Part shown: positions 37,901-49,812 of the stretch, piece by piece
Position numbering within the stretch: position 1 is the stretch's first letter
Layout of the letters: the number at the start of each line of letters is the position of its first letter
NCBI RefSeq assembly: GCF_011064595.1
Contig: NZ_JAALJI010000003.1
Coordinates: 62,001 to 126,000 of the forward strand
Reading direction: 5' to 3'
Length of the DNA stretch: 64,000 nt
Source of the DNA: Paludisphaera soli
Lineage (GTDB): Bacteria > Planctomycetota > Planctomycetia > Isosphaerales > Isosphaeraceae
The notes under the pieces: generated by a model
What the model was told of the DNA's origin: nothing
The model's input: the letters and a program-made list of their open reading frames with translations, nothing else
The model's database searches: none
Position numbers and translations under genes: made by a program

Positions 37901-38773
37901 CAGGACGACCCGTCTTGAGGTCGAGGCGGCGCCGCCCGTCGGCCTGCGTCGTCGGATCAACCGGCCCAGACGCGAGCCCTCTCGCGTCCCCGCGGGCTCC
38001 CAGGCCGCCTCGACCTCCAGGACGTAGGTCCCCTCGATCGCCGGGGCCGGCACCGACCAGATCCGGGCGGGCGGATCGAGGCGATTGGCCGGCAGGAGCT
38101 CGCGCTGCTCGAAATGCCAGAGCGGATCTTGCTTGCCAATCGCCCGAAGGACGGCGGTCGTACGGACCGTCACCTCGGTCGCGTCGACCTGGAGGATGTT
38201 GTAGCCGATCGTCACCGCCACGGCCGCCCCCGGCTCGGCGACTCCCTGCTCGGCCCCTGGTCCGAAATCGATCGCGAGGGCGTCCCAGGGCACGCGTTCG
38301 AGGGTCACGCTCAGGCCCGATTCGAGTGCGACGGCCTGGGGGCGTTCCAGGACGGCCGCGATCGGCAGCCGGATGATCTGGTCCCCTCGTCGCACCGCGA
38401 GGACGGACTCCAACCCGGCCTCGATTCGCATCCGCACGTGACCGCTCGGCTCGGATCCAAGCCTCCAGGCACCGGCCTCGATCGGGCCCGGATCGCCGGG
38501 GCCGGACGGCGAATGATCGAAGTCCCAGGGCCAGGCCGCGGCTTCAAGGCCCCGACCGTCGGTGAACTCCAGCAGGACGTCCTGGGCGGGCGCCTCAAGG
38601 GCGAGCTTCTTTTCCGGCGCGACCGGGACGCTCCAGCTGAGGTCGATGGTCAGGCCGACACGCTGGGGGGCGTCCTCCCCGGCGCGAGCGCCGGCGAAGG
38701 CCGCGAGGGGGCCCAGAGTCCCTATCGCGGACGCCGCCAGTATCGCCAGGACCTCGCGCCATCCCCTGCGCAT
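34925..38773 (-). CDS. Large secreted glycoside-hydrolase-like protein with C-terminal carbohydrate-binding-like domain
   Basis: 1282 aa. The ATG at 38773 begins a signal peptide (EVLAILAASAIGTLGPLAAFAGARA). Residues 30-500 are beta-rich and unrecognised. About 530-900 resembles the GHL10-type TIM barrel: CGASFVVLPERL, AAWVEPDFE, FSGVLVRLGRGP, MPWLTWRSRAVASLYAELNDAV, then VLALATPS. The putative acidic catalytic pair cannot be assigned with confidence. About 1050-1205 looks like a CBM4/9-type jelly roll (NAGFEQE, GWKLDV, AGARSLRVDSP, TPGTLWVDDVKILGE). The C-terminus is Pro-rich. The gene stands alone, 121 bp upstream of the isomerase cluster. Role inferred as polysaccharide degradation; sulfated or complex glycans are typical planctomycete substrates. 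Confidence 0.75.
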   Translation of the reverse strand: MRRGWREVLAILAASAIGTLGPLAAFAGARAGEDAPQRVGLTIDLSWSVPVAPEKKLALEAPAQDVLLEFTDGRGLEAAAWPWDFDHSPSGPGDPGPIEAGAWRLGSEPSGHVRMRIEAGLESVLAVRRGDQIIRLPIAAVLERPQAVALESGLSVTLERVPWDALAIDFGPGAEQGVAEPGAAVAVTIGYNILQVDATEVTVRTTAVLRAIGKQDPLWHFEQRELLPANRLDPPARIWSVPAPAIEGTYVLEVEAAWEPAGTREGSRLGRLIRRRRPTGGAASTSRRVVLAVVAPQADRGPASLLDTVAPPRETEVDAFDLSRVRNTRFSAWGRTATATGGSAWEPPAEILAMATRREKERDWLRSFISKAGAEPARLGSAELSGLAWSAVALRAAPRPDRPHRLSVAVTGGDPSGLAVFLIDPGAPDRRPRVLLDACGAEGPAKDAVPPTLDWILWPGSTEPLLILINRNPASDVTIGSVKLVELEPQADAPTPPPAQSESRKVGLQLAGRDALERFAVVPEPGLEDTLAEAKNLATYLTTCGASFVVLPERLEDRSRRRRLAGRLSEDSTGPDRLDMVLRVLHRQGAAAWVEPDFERPDSFPELPPPGSAEATQQGLARLGAAGQSDGDAYQPLHPRVRDALKRRLVEALGDRSGRPGFSGVLVRLGRGPTLLGTPDTGIDDETYARFVRETFGPEVASEVPGLDVSKPERFALRAKYLAGVGRMPWLTWRSRAVASLYAELNDAVRKASPRGVLALATPSLEDGPVGAEARRVDLAGLAPSHAWRSMGLDLEQWPRGPEAPVLFRGTGLSSDDLSRDLAAHPDLDAQLQAFPRRGFLLHAESSSSVGEGAGAPRLAAMASDSGKAGSVDAPMAHAVAALDARWVVLTATAVAGREDRVRRFSEAFRRLPAVEGPISAASVEARDSGVVVRTLPDSGRTMLEIVNDTPYAIRLAGVLKGEPSAAVEDLGRRLKLAPQPVEGGRQLVLDLTPFTVSVVRVGAEGATFEKPTLYPPEPELARMETRFQDLSAQLASLNRGLADPLVEPPNAGFEQEPAKGSTGGPGASIPGGWKLDVGARGGATASVDEEHRHAGARSLRVDSPQSAASVLSGEFSPGAGTSMLVQAYLKGDKAQTVRVWIEGERQGRPYVRRSEVSVSTDWRPMVVRASDIPPGGLGSARIRFESTTPGTLWVDDVKILGEIAPKSVRLNAQRTLLAALQAFRERRYAEFARLADSHWARHPGLLALIRGGPPAELSTARPPPREVAPAASALPDDRTLR

Positions 38774-39001
38774 GAGCCCTACGCCGCCTCTCCTCGTTCG
38801 TGAACAGCTGCGTCCGTCGGCTGCATCAAAGCGTCCCTGCCAAGCAGGCGGTCGCGGAGCCGATGGGTCGATCCATCCCGACGGGACGCGGGAAGCGTGC
38901 CGGCGGGGCGCGAAGAAATGCATCTCAGTCTAGTGATCGACTTTCGGCGGGGGGCACTTCACACGAAATCGCGCAAATCGGCAAGATCGTTCCCGCCCGA
39001 C

Positions 39002-39670
39002 TCATTCGGGGAACAGCTCCACGAAACGGGCGAAACGCTCCGGATCGCGGAGCGGAGGCCCGTGACCAAACGCGATCAGGCGGGGCTCCAGAGCCGCGAG
39101 CCGCCGAGCCGAGCGCCGGTTCCACGCCGGGTCGAGCGAGAACACGCGCTCCGGCTCCCGGAGCATCGGAACCCCGAGATAGATATGGACGTTCGACGCC
39201 ACGTCGCCCAGCACGAGGACGCGATCGCGTTCGCGCCAGAACGAGATGTGGCCCACGGTATGCCCCGGAGTTTCCAGGACAGTGAAGCCCCCGACCTCGT
39301 CCCCCTCGCGGAGCTTGCGAGAGACGGGGTAAGCCGGTCCGGTCCAACGCGGGCCGACGGCCGCGCTGAGCCAGTGGCGTGGCATCCGACTCATGATGAG
39401 CCCTTCGGTCTCAGCAGCCTCCGCGTCGCCTTCGCCGCACCAGAGCGGCACGCCGAAGGTCTCGCAGATCGCGCGGCTGGCCCCCTGGTGGTCGGGATGG
39501 GCATGGGTCAGTGCGTGCGCCGTGATCTCACGGCCTTGGAGTTGTCGCAGGATGCGACGCTTCGCGAAGCGAGTCCCCGCGTCGACGACGACGCCCCCCA
39601 TCAGGTACACGTTGAACGCGTAGGGCGGGAAGCCACGCAGGAGTTCCAGGTCCTCGGCCAGGTGCATCAT
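39002..39670 (-). CDS. Metallo-beta-lactamase-fold hydrolase (cytoplasmic)
   Basis: 222 aa with no signal peptide. The zinc motif is THAHPDHQG (H56, H58, D60, H61), with further ligands in TPGHTVGHIS, LGDVAS and FGHGPPL, so the binuclear site is complete. Compact size and the LETPGHTVGH spacing resemble glyoxalase II-like or quorum-lactonase-like enzymes; the substrate is not predictable. It is divergent from the GT39-like gene 112 bp away. Confidence 0.88.
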   Translation of the reverse strand: MMHLAEDLELLRGFPPYAFNVYLMGGVVVDAGTRFAKRRILRQLQGREITAHALTHAHPDHQGASRAICETFGVPLWCGEGDAEAAETEGLIMSRMPRHWLSAAVGPRWTGPAYPVSRKLREGDEVGGFTVLETPGHTVGHISFWRERDRVLVLGDVASNVHIYLGVPMLREPERVFSLDPAWNRRSARRLAALEPRLIAFGHGPPLRDPERFARFVELFPE

Positions 39671-39781
39671 GGACCGAGGTTACCCCGAACGCTCGACATT
39701 GACCATCCGACCCTCTTCGACCATCATCGCCGCGCCGACGGTGGGCGGTCGGGGAACTCCAAGGCCTTCGAGGGGCTCATC

Positions 39782-41173
39782 GTGAAGGGAACTAATCGTC
39801 GGCTCGTGATCGTCTTGCTCGCGGCCGTGGCCGCCAGGGCCGCAGCGGTGCTGGTACTCCAGAGCCACCTGGTCCCTCGCTCCACCTACGAGCACGGCGA
39901 GATCGCCGCATCCCTGGTCGAAGGGCGAGGGTTCTCCATGCGTTTCCTCGGCGCCGAGGGCCCCACCTCGCAACAGGCCCCAGCGTACCCGTTCCTGGTC
40001 GCCGCCGCCTACTCGATCGGAGGGGTCGAGCAGCCCCGAGCCTTGTTGATCCTGGAGCTTGGCCAGGCGATGCTCGGCGGACTGATGGTGCTCGGCGTCT
40101 TCCGGCTCGCGAGCTACATCGCCTGCGATCGAACGGCCATCGCCTGGTGGTCGGCCTGGATTGCGGCGCTGCACCCGACGCTCGTCTACGCCGCGACGCA
40201 TGTCCAGGTCGCCCTGCTCGCGGCGACGCTCGTCGTCTGGACGCTCGTCTGGGCTCATCGCTCCGCGGCTTCCGGTTCCGTCCGATCCGCCGTCGCGACG
40301 GGCCTGCTGCTGGCAATGGCCGCCCTCGCGGATCCGATCCTGGGCCTCGTCGGCCTGGGTGTCTGTGCAGCCCTGTGGATCTCGCGAGCCGGAGATGCCG
40401 ACGTGCGGCGGACCTGGGCCCTCGGCTCGATCGTCTTCGCGGTCGCCGCCCTCGCGATCACCCCGTGGGTGATCCGAAACGCGCTGGTGCATGGCGAGTT
40501 CGTGCCGATCAAGAGCACGTTCGGATATGCCTTCTGGCAGGGCAACTGCACGATCAGCGAAGGGACGGACAAGGTCGTCCGGGAGGCCGTCGACACGGTC
40601 ATGGACGAGTCCAGGGAGGCCGGGAGCCTCGCCTCCTTCAACCAGACCGTGTGGAAGGCGCGACACACCGCCGGGTACATCGACGACGTCGCCTTCACGC
40701 CCGAGTTCAAGCGGCAACTCGGAAGGCTCTCGGAACCCGAGCGGTCGCGGGTGCTCCTGAAGATGGCAATCCAGGACATCCAGGATGATCCGTCGCGGTA
40801 TCTCCAGCTTTGCGCAAGGAGGCTCCGCTACTTCTGGCTGTTCGACGAGACCAACCCGCGCTCTCGGGTCCTCGTCTATCGGGTCTCCCATCTCGCCCTG
40901 ACGGGCCTGGCGCTGATGGGCCTTCTGATCGGCGGCCCGACCGTTCGCAGGCGGTCGATCCCATTGCTGGCGACCGTCGCGGCGCTCAGCGGCTTCCACG
41001 CGATGACCATCGTCTCGGCCAGGTTCCACATCCCGATCGAGCCCCTGATGGCGGTGTGGGCTGGATCCGGTGTCGTCGCCGTGATAGATCTCCTGGGCTC
41101 GCTCAAACCGACCCGGTCAGTAGCCCCGGCTCGCCACGTCGAACAGGTCGGGATCGTAGGCCGGCTTGGCTGA
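39782..41173 (+). CDS. GT39-like (ArnT/PMT superfamily) membrane glycosyltransferase
   Basis: 463 aa from a GTG at 39782, where the hydrophobic N-terminus starts (MKGTNRRLVIVLLAAVAARAAAV, cited by its core RRLVIVLLAAVAARAAA). About ten transmembrane helices are seen. After the first helix the periplasmic loop has YEHGEIAASLVEGRGFSMRF, where GT-C enzymes carry their acidic catalytic residue (here E in YEHGE). QQAPAYPFLVAAAYSI matches the family's second motif. It should transfer a sugar from a polyprenyl donor at the outer face of the inner membrane. Its last 57 bp overlap the convergent gene on the minus strand. Confidence 0.8.
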   Translation: MKGTNRRLVIVLLAAVAARAAAVLVLQSHLVPRSTYEHGEIAASLVEGRGFSMRFLGAEGPTSQQAPAYPFLVAAAYSIGGVEQPRALLILELGQAMLGGLMVLGVFRLASYIACDRTAIAWWSAWIAALHPTLVYAATHVQVALLAATLVVWTLVWAHRSAASGSVRSAVATGLLLAMAALADPILGLVGLGVCAALWISRAGDADVRRTWALGSIVFAVAALAITPWVIRNALVHGEFVPIKSTFGYAFWQGNCTISEGTDKVVREAVDTVMDESREAGSLASFNQTVWKARHTAGYIDDVAFTPEFKRQLGRLSEPERSRVLLKMAIQDIQDDPSRYLQLCARRLRYFWLFDETNPRSRVLVYRVSHLALTGLALMGLLIGGPTVRRRSIPLLATVAALSGFHAMTIVSARFHIPIEPLMAVWAGSGVVAVIDLLGSLKPTRSVAPARHVEQVGIVGRLG

Positions 41174-41569
41174 GGCTTCAAGCGTCTGCGAGTTCTCGCG
41201 ACGGTGCGCCCGATGGGCCAGGACGCCGAGGATCAAGGCCGTCGCCATCCCGCTCAGGCTGATGAACGCGGCGCAACTCCAGACGATGCCGAGCAACGGC
41301 ACCAGATGATCGACGTCCCTCGGGAAGTTCGCCGTCGCGATCAGCGCGCCGACGATCGAGACGGCGGGCACTCCGCCTCCGATCGCCACGACGGATCCGG
41401 GCCCAGGCGTCTGCGACGAGTTCGGCAACGGCCGACCTGACTTGACCGCCTGCATCCGCTCCAGGTGTTGGTACTGCCGTTTCTGGCCGACGTGCTTGAA
41501 GAGCAGGATAAGGGGGACCAGAATCATGGGAAGCGAGACGGCAACCAGCGGAATAATCATCGTATCCAT
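41117..41569 (-). CDS. Small membrane protein, DUF6249-like, function unknown
   Basis: 150 aa. Three hydrophobic segments are seen: an N-terminal helix (IIPLVAVSLPMILVPLILLF), then about 55-75 (VSIVGALIATANF region) and about 85-115 (VPLLGIVWSCAAFISLSGMATALILG). Between the first two is a basic loop VGQKRQYQHLERMQAVKSG. This layout matches small DUF6249-type proteins. The ATG at 41569 is chosen because the helix starts there. It is divergent from glpK, and its 3' end overlaps the glycosyltransferase gene by 57 bp. Confidence 0.65.
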   Translation of the reverse strand: MDTMIIPLVAVSLPMILVPLILLFKHVGQKRQYQHLERMQAVKSGRPLPNSSQTPGPGSVVAIGGGVPAVSIVGALIATANFPRDVDHLVPLLGIVWSCAAFISLSGMATALILGVLAHRAHRRENSQTLEASAKPAYDPDLFDVASRGY

Positions 41570-41687
41570 AGCATGGACCTCGATTGGAGACACTGCCGTT
41601 CGCGGCCAACTCGGCGACCCGGCCCTTGATTGATGGTAAGTTGAGGCCCGGCCCCCGACCAGTATCCTCAGCAAGAGGCCCTCTCCC

Positions 41688-43193
41688 ATGGCCCGCGACC
41701 ATCTGCTCGTCATCGACCAGGGCACGACCAGCACCCGCGTTATCGTCTACGACCTCAGGCTCCGGCCCGTCGGCCAGGGCCAGGAGGAAGTCCCGCCGAC
41801 GTATCCTCGTTCCGGATGGGTCGAGCACGACCCGCGTGCGATCGTCGCCTCGGTCGGGGCCGAGGTCACGACCGCGTTGCTCAATGCCCGCGTGCGGGCG
41901 GAGCAGATCGCCGCGATCGGGATCACGAACCAGCGCGAGACGACCATCGTCTGGGATCGTCGGACGGGCGAGCCGATCGCCCCCGCGCTCGTCTGGCAGG
42001 ACCGGCGGACGGCCGACCTCTGCAACCGGCTGCGAGACCAGGAGGGCTGGATCTCCCGCAAGACCGGGCTCGTCATCGACCCTTACTTCTCCGCCACCAA
42101 GATCGCCTGGCTCCTCGACAACGTGGACGGAGCCCGGGGTCGGGCCGAGTCGGGCGAGTTGGCTGCGGGGACGATCGACACGCTCCTGATCCGGCACCTG
42201 ACGGGCGGTGAACATCTCACCGACGTTACGAACGCCTCCCGCACCTTGTTGATGGACCTCGAAACCGACCAATGGTCCGACGAACTCTGTGAAGTCTTCG
42301 GGGTGCCGAAAGGATTATTGCCCGAAATCCGCCCCAGCGCCGGCGATTTCGGCAAGACGCGGGGGCTGGATTATCTCCCGGACGGCATCCCGATCACCGG
42401 CGTGGCAGGCGATCAGCAAGCCTCGCTCATGGGCCAGGGGTGCGTCCAGGAAGGCCAGGCCAAGTGCACCTACGGCACTGGGGCCTTTCTGCTCGCCCAC
42501 ACCGGGTCGAGGATCGTGCCCTCGACCCACGGCCTGCTGGCCACCCGGGCCGCGACCATCCGCGACGAGCCCGCCCAGTATGCGCTGGAGGGGAGCGTCT
42601 TCGTCGCCGGGGCGGCCGTCCAGTGGTTCCGCGACGGGCTCAAGGTGATCGACGCCGCCCATGAGATCGGCGACGTGGCGCGCAAGGGGGATGCCGAAGG
42701 CGACGTCGTGTTCGTCCCCGCCTTCACCGGGCTCGGTTCTCCGCATTGGCAGCCGGCCGCCCGCGGGACGATCTTCGGTCTCACCCGTGCCACGACGCTC
42801 GCCGACATCGCCCGAGCGGCGCTGGAAGGGGTGGCCTTCCAGATCGGCGACCTGATCCAGGCCATCGAGGAGGATCTCCAGGAGCCCTTGGCCGCGCTCC
42901 ACGTCGATGGCGGGATGTCGCGTTCGGACGCCTTCCTGGAGTTCCAGGCCGACGTCCTCGCACGGCCCGTCGTCCGAAGCCCGGAGACCGAGTCGACCGC
43001 GCTCGGGGCGGCCCTGCTCGCGGGGCTCGGAGTTGGAGTCTGGCCCGATCGCGCGACGGCTCTCGCGCTCCTGGCCTCCGGGGGCAAGACGTTCGAACCC
43101 GTTCGGGGTCTTGAATGGCGGACGCGGGCCCTGGAGCGGTGGCGACGCGCGGTGGAGACCACCTGCGGACACTACCGGCTCGAAGGCGGGTGA
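41688..43193 (+). CDS. glpK: Glycerol kinase
   Basis: 501 aa FGGY-family kinase, phosphorylating glycerol to glycerol 3-phosphate with ATP. N-terminal phosphate loop LVIDQGTTSTRVIVYD; glycerol-binding segments GWVEHDP and GITNQRETTIVWDRRTGEP; the VTNASRTLLMDL motif; and the ADP-binding CTYGTGAFLL and HVDGGMSRSDAFLEFQAD are all intact. Length is normal. No glpF or glpD is adjacent. It converges on the MFS gene with a 22-bp overlap of the two 3' ends. Confidence 0.97.
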   Translation: MARDHLLVIDQGTTSTRVIVYDLRLRPVGQGQEEVPPTYPRSGWVEHDPRAIVASVGAEVTTALLNARVRAEQIAAIGITNQRETTIVWDRRTGEPIAPALVWQDRRTADLCNRLRDQEGWISRKTGLVIDPYFSATKIAWLLDNVDGARGRAESGELAAGTIDTLLIRHLTGGEHLTDVTNASRTLLMDLETDQWSDELCEVFGVPKGLLPEIRPSAGDFGKTRGLDYLPDGIPITGVAGDQQASLMGQGCVQEGQAKCTYGTGAFLLAHTGSRIVPSTHGLLATRAATIRDEPAQYALEGSVFVAGAAVQWFRDGLKVIDAAHEIGDVARKGDAEGDVVFVPAFTGLGSPHWQPAARGTIFGLTRATTLADIARAALEGVAFQIGDLIQAIEEDLQEPLAALHVDGGMSRSDAFLEFQADVLARPVVRSPETESTALGAALLAGLGVGVWPDRATALALLASGGKTFEPVRGLEWRTRALERWRRAVETTCGHYRLEGG

Positions 43194-44500
43194 TCCGTCG
43201 TCGCCACGGGCGTCGGGGTCGCGGATCGTAGACGGCCGGCGAGCCACAAGCTGACGAGCGTGAAGCACGCGGCGAACCAGCCGACCCGGCCGAAATGCTG
43301 GAGCGAGCCGTCGGGCGCCTTGACCAGGATCCAGCCGCCGACGTCGGCCGCGACGCCCGCCGCCAGGTGCTGCACGGCCGAGTTCGCGCTCATGAAGCCG
43401 CCGCGACGCGACGGCTCGACGCTCCCCGTGATCATGGCCATCGCCGGGACCATGCGTCCCGCGTTGCTGAGCATGAGGCATCCGAAGACCGCCGCCGCCG
43501 TCCAGATCGGCACAACGCCCAGGTTCGTGATCGCCAGCAGCAGGAAGAAGGTCGTCGAGGCGACGACGCGGAAGACCGGGAGCTTGCCGAATCGATCCGC
43601 CGCCCGCCCGATCGCCGGCGCCCCCACCAAGGTCAGCATCCCCCCCGAGACGAAGACCCAGAAAAGCTGATCCTCGCGGATGCCCGAATTGTTGACGAAG
43701 TAGACGCTGATATAAGGGATCACCGAGAACCCGCCGAACATGATCGCCACCGTCAGGGCGAACGCGCGGAGGTGGTTCGCATGGCCGAACATGTCCAGGG
43801 TCCGCCGCCAAATCGAAGTCGGTTCGCCGTGACGGATGTGACCCCGGAGCGGCGGCAGGACGCGAATCGCCAGGAAGAGGACGGGAAGCCCCAGCGCGGC
43901 CAGAATTAAGAACGGCGTCTGCCAGCCGTAGTCGGTCCCCAGCTTCAGGCCGACCGGGATGCCCACGACCGAGGCGATCGCGAAGGCCGACATCAGGACC
44001 CCCGTCGCCCGGCCTCGGCGATTCTCCGGCACCGCGTCCCCGACGATCGCCAGCGCCAACCCGCCGAGGATCCCCCCAAAGACGCCGGTGGCCACCCGCG
44101 CCGCCAGGAGCGTCGAATAGTTCCAGGCCATGCCGCAGAGGAACGTCCCCAGCAGGAATCCGGCGTAGAGCGTCAAAAAAGCCGCCTTGCGGCCGAAGCG
44201 GTCCATCACGAACGAGGCGAAGAACCCCGCGCAGCCGGCTGCGATCGTATATGACGACACGACCCGGCCGAACTGGTCCGGCGTCAGCCCCAGGACGCGC
44301 ATTAGCTGCGGACCCAGCGGCATCACGATCATGAAGTCGACGATGCTGGTGAACTGCACCGAAGCCAGCATCAAAACGAGGATGAGTTCCCGACGCATCG
44401 CGATGCGTCGCGCGGCCTCGTCGCTCTCTTCGACGCCGGTTTCCGGCGTCCTGGCCCTGACTCGGGGCCCCGCCTCCTGCTCGACGGCCTGTCCATCCAT
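43172..44500 (-). CDS. Major facilitator superfamily transporter
   Basis: 442 aa. There are twelve predicted transmembrane helices after an acidic cytoplasmic tail of about 40 residues. The MFS motif A between helices 2 and 3 is MDRFGRKAAF; helix 4 has the ARVATGVFGG pattern and helix 5 the MSAFAIASVVGIPVG motif C common in drug/H+ antiporters of the DHA1 type. The ATG at 44500 is preferred to a GTG at 44524. Substrate unknown; an efflux role is inference from motif C. Confidence 0.88.
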   Translation of the reverse strand: MDGQAVEQEAGPRVRARTPETGVEESDEAARRIAMRRELILVLMLASVQFTSIVDFMIVMPLGPQLMRVLGLTPDQFGRVVSSYTIAAGCAGFFASFVMDRFGRKAAFLTLYAGFLLGTFLCGMAWNYSTLLAARVATGVFGGILGGLALAIVGDAVPENRRGRATGVLMSAFAIASVVGIPVGLKLGTDYGWQTPFLILAALGLPVLFLAIRVLPPLRGHIRHGEPTSIWRRTLDMFGHANHLRAFALTVAIMFGGFSVIPYISVYFVNNSGIREDQLFWVFVSGGMLTLVGAPAIGRAADRFGKLPVFRVVASTTFFLLLAITNLGVVPIWTAAAVFGCLMLSNAGRMVPAMAMITGSVEPSRRGGFMSANSAVQHLAAGVAADVGGWILVKAPDGSLQHFGRVGWFAACFTLVSLWLAGRLRSATPTPVATTDHPPSSR

Positions 44501-44620
44501 CCCGGACCTATCCCCTTCTCTCACGAATACATCGAATTGGAGTATACGTTGGTCGTCGTCCCGATCTCAGACCCGGCGTCGCGAGGGAGGTTCCCCTCGG
44601 AATAACGGAATTTTCCGCCC

Positions 44621-45655
44621 TCAGAGCGTGCTGGGGATGATCTCTCCGCCGGCCCTCGTGGCGGCGGCCCGCCAGACCGAGGGATCGACGCCGTCGCCGA
44701 CGAACGCCGCATGCCCGTCGCCATAGAGGACGTTCACGCCCCCTGAATGCTTGCTCCGCGCCGCCGTCCAGCCGGGATTGTGATAGGTGATGCAATCGTA
44801 ACCGCGGCCGTTGGGCGTCTCGTGATGATTATAGAGGGTGTTCAAGTAGTTCCCGTCCCACCAGCCCGCCCCCTTATTGAACAGCCATCCCAGCGGGGCC
44901 CCGGCGCAGGATTCGTCGGTCAGCGGTGCGGCGGCGCGGGCGGAAGCTCGGCCCGGCTCCGAGGGGAGGGGCGTGGGCGTCGTCTGCGAGTACGGCCCAG
45001 CGAGACCCAATAGGTGCTCCGAGGCTGCCGACGTGGTACTCGTCCCGTCGAGCGCATCGCGGATCGAACGAGCCGGGCCCATCACGAACATCCCGTTCGC
45101 CCCGCTCGCCTCCCCCCCGGCCGATCCGTCGCCCGTGCAGAAAGCGTAGCTGGTGGGGCCCGAGTCCTCGGCCGGCGGCGACGCTCCGTCGCTCGGGCAG
45201 ACGAAGAGGCCGACACGGATCCCCATCGCCGTCGAGTTGGCGGGGTGGAACGGCCAGAACAGCGAGGCGCCCGAGGGCCGATAGCCGAGGGCGAAATCGA
45301 AGTTCAACGCCTGGAACAAGGCCTGTTGCTCCAGGAACGGGGAGAGCTGCGCCAGGGCCGACCACCGATACTGCGAGACGGACGTCGTGGCCGGGACGGG
45401 ACGCGAGGGGACAAGGAAGCCGACGGGAAAGCTCCCCAGGGCGTCGTGATAATTGTGCAGGGCGATCCCGATCTGCTTGAGATTGTTCACGCACTGGGCC
45501 CGGCGGGCCGCCTCCCTCGCAGCCTGGACCGCGGGGAGGAGCAGTCCGATCAGCACCGCGATGACGGCGATGACGACGAGCAGCTCGATCAGGGTGAAGC
45601 CCCGGCGCGCGAGCGCCGAGGCCCAGTCCCGATCACGGTCACTTGCTGCCGCCAT
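44621..45655 (-). CDS. DUF1559 prepilin-like protein
   Basis: 344 aa. A type IV pilin/pseudopilin leader is cut after G19 ([11 protein letters not shown]20 is the new N-terminus, E24 the conserved Glu5), followed by a hydrophobic helix. The DUF1559 hallmark [19 protein letters not shown] and the C-terminal H[12 protein letters not shown] motif are both present. This family is massively expanded in Planctomycetota, probably forming envelope-attached filaments or displayed proteins. Its start overlaps the end of the sorbosone-dehydrogenase-like gene by 17 bp, indicating coupled expression. Confidence 0.95.
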   Translation of the reverse strand: MAAASDRDRDWASALARRGFTLIELLVVIAVIAVLIGLLLPAVQAAREAARRAQCVNNLKQIGIALHNYHDALGSFPVGFLVPSRPVPATTSVSQYRWSALAQLSPFLEQQALFQALNFDFALGYRPSGASLFWPFHPANSTAMGIRVGLFVCPSDGASPPAEDSGPTSYAFCTGDGSAGGEASGANGMFVMGPARSIRDALDGTSTTSAASEHLLGLAGPYSQTTPTPLPSEPGRASARAAAPLTDESCAGAPLGWLFNKGAGWWDGNYLNTLYNHHETPNGRGYDCITYHNPGWTAARSKHSGGVNVLYGDGHAAFVGDGVDPSVWRAAATRAGGEIIPSTL

Positions 45656-46976
45656 GGGCGACTCTCCAGACGGTGCCCGAGGCGTCATCGGTCACCATCA
45701 GCGACCCGTCCTTGGACGTGGCCACGCCGACCGGCCGCCCCCAGACGTCCCCCTCGGGGGTGACGAAGCCGACCAGGAAATCCTCATACTCGCCCGTCGC
45801 GACCCCCTTCTCCACCGGCACCCGGATCACCTTGTAGCCGGTGCGACGGGCGCGGTTCCACGACCCGTGCTCGGCGGCGAAGATGTGCCCGCGATATTCG
45901 GCGGGGAACGACTCGCCGTCGTAGAAGGTGAGGTCGAGCGACGCGGAATGCGACTGGAGCAGGACGTCCGGGGTGATGACCTTGTCCTTCAACTCCGGGT
46001 GCTTCCCCGCGTGTCGAGGATCCTGATGGGCGCCGTCGAGGTAGTACCAGGGCCAGCCGTAGAAGCCCCCCTCCTCGACGTGCGTGATGTAGTCCGGGAC
46101 GAGGTCGTCGCCCAGGCCGTCGCGCTCGTTGACCGAGGTCCAGAGCCGCCCGGTGTTCGGGTCCACCGCCAGACCGACCGGGTTGCGGATGCCCGAGGCG
46201 TAGACGCGCTCGTTCTTGCCGTCGGGGTCGAAAGCCAGGATGTCCGCGCGGCGGATCTCGCGGTCGTCGTCGTCAACATTGGACCGCGAGCCCACCGAGA
46301 CGAACAGCGTGTTGCCGTCGGGCGAGAACTGGATGTCGCGGGTCCAGTGGCCGCCGCCGCCCACCGCTTCGTTGCCGGTCGGAACGTCGTCGATGACGAC
46401 CTCGCCCTCCCCCGTCGCCTTGACGTCGCCGTTCTTGTACGGGAAGCGGACGACCGAGTCGGTGTTGGCGAAGTAGACGTGCTCCGGCTCCCCGCCCAGG
46501 GGGTGGAAGGCGACGCCGAACGGCCGCTTGAGTCCGTCGGCGAAGACTTCGTCGACCTCGGGCTTGCCGTCGCCGTCGGCGTCGCGGAGGACGCGGATCC
46601 GGCCCGCGGCGCTCTCGGCGACGAACAGGTCGCCGTTGGGCGCCCGGACGATCACGCGCGGTTGCTTGAGCCCGGTGGCGAACTTCGTCACCTCGAAGCC
46701 TGCGGGGGCCTTCGGCCAGGCCCCTTCCGGCTGCTTGACGACCTGGGGGTTGTTCCGGGCCGAAGGGGTGTCGTACGGGGTGGACAGGTCGTCCAGGGTG
46801 ATCAGGCGGCGGACGCCCGGGGCGTCGGTCGTCCAGTCGCCCAGGGCCGCTTTCCCCTTGAGCGTGGGGGAAGTCGCCGGTTCTTCAGCGGCACGAGCGG
46901 CGAGGATCGTCCCGGCGAGCAGGAGAAGGGAAAGTGCGAGAGCGGACTGCAGGGCATGTCTCAGGCGGATCGTCAT
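45639..46976 (-). CDS. Secreted sorbosone-dehydrogenase-like (PQQ-type beta-propeller) protein
   Basis: 445 aa with a signal peptide ([22 protein letters not shown]). A six-bladed propeller of the soluble glucose/sorbosone dehydrogenase type is seen. Motifs include [53 protein letters not shown] (catalytic His region), [26 protein letters not shown] and [10 protein letters not shown]. It probably oxidises an aldose or similar sugar in the periplasm with PQQ or a related cofactor. It overlaps the DUF1559 gene downstream. Confidence 0.9.
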   Translation of the reverse strand: MTIRLRHALQSALALSLLLLAGTILAARAAEEPATSPTLKGKAALGDWTTDAPGVRRLITLDDLSTPYDTPSARNNPQVVKQPEGAWPKAPAGFEVTKFATGLKQPRVIVRAPNGDLFVAESAAGRIRVLRDADGDGKPEVDEVFADGLKRPFGVAFHPLGGEPEHVYFANTDSVVRFPYKNGDVKATGEGEVVIDDVPTGNEAVGGGGHWTRDIQFSPDGNTLFVSVGSRSNVDDDDREIRRADILAFDPDGKNERVYASGIRNPVGLAVDPNTGRLWTSVNERDGLGDDLVPDYITHVEEGGFYGWPWYYLDGAHQDPRHAGKHPELKDKVITPDVLLQSHSASLDLTFYDGESFPAEYRGHIFAAEHGSWNRARRTGYKVIRVPVEKGVATGEYEDFLVGFVTPEGDVWGRPVGVATSKDGSLMVTDDASGTVWRVAHGGSK

Positions 46977-47083
46977 GGAGGGCGTCCCATGGGTGTAGAA
47001 GGGTGGGGCGATCCTGATCTTCGTATTTTAGCGAATCCGAGGGATCGTGACTTGGGCGTGAGCGAAAAGCGGGCCGAAAAAAG

Positions 47084-47113
47084 AAGGCCGCCGGACGAGC
47101 GTCCGGCGGCCTT
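47084..47113 (-). terminator. Intrinsic terminator of ppdK
   Basis: A 13-bp perfect GC-rich stem (47084-47096 with 47101-47113) has a 4-nt loop. On the minus strand it is followed by CTTTTTT, a textbook Rho-independent terminator, 36 bp after the ppdK stop. Confidence 0.9.
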
Positions 47114-47148
47114 GGCGATTCATCGGGAGCCGGGTCTCGGCCCGTTCG

Positions 47149-49812
<2,664 letters not shown>

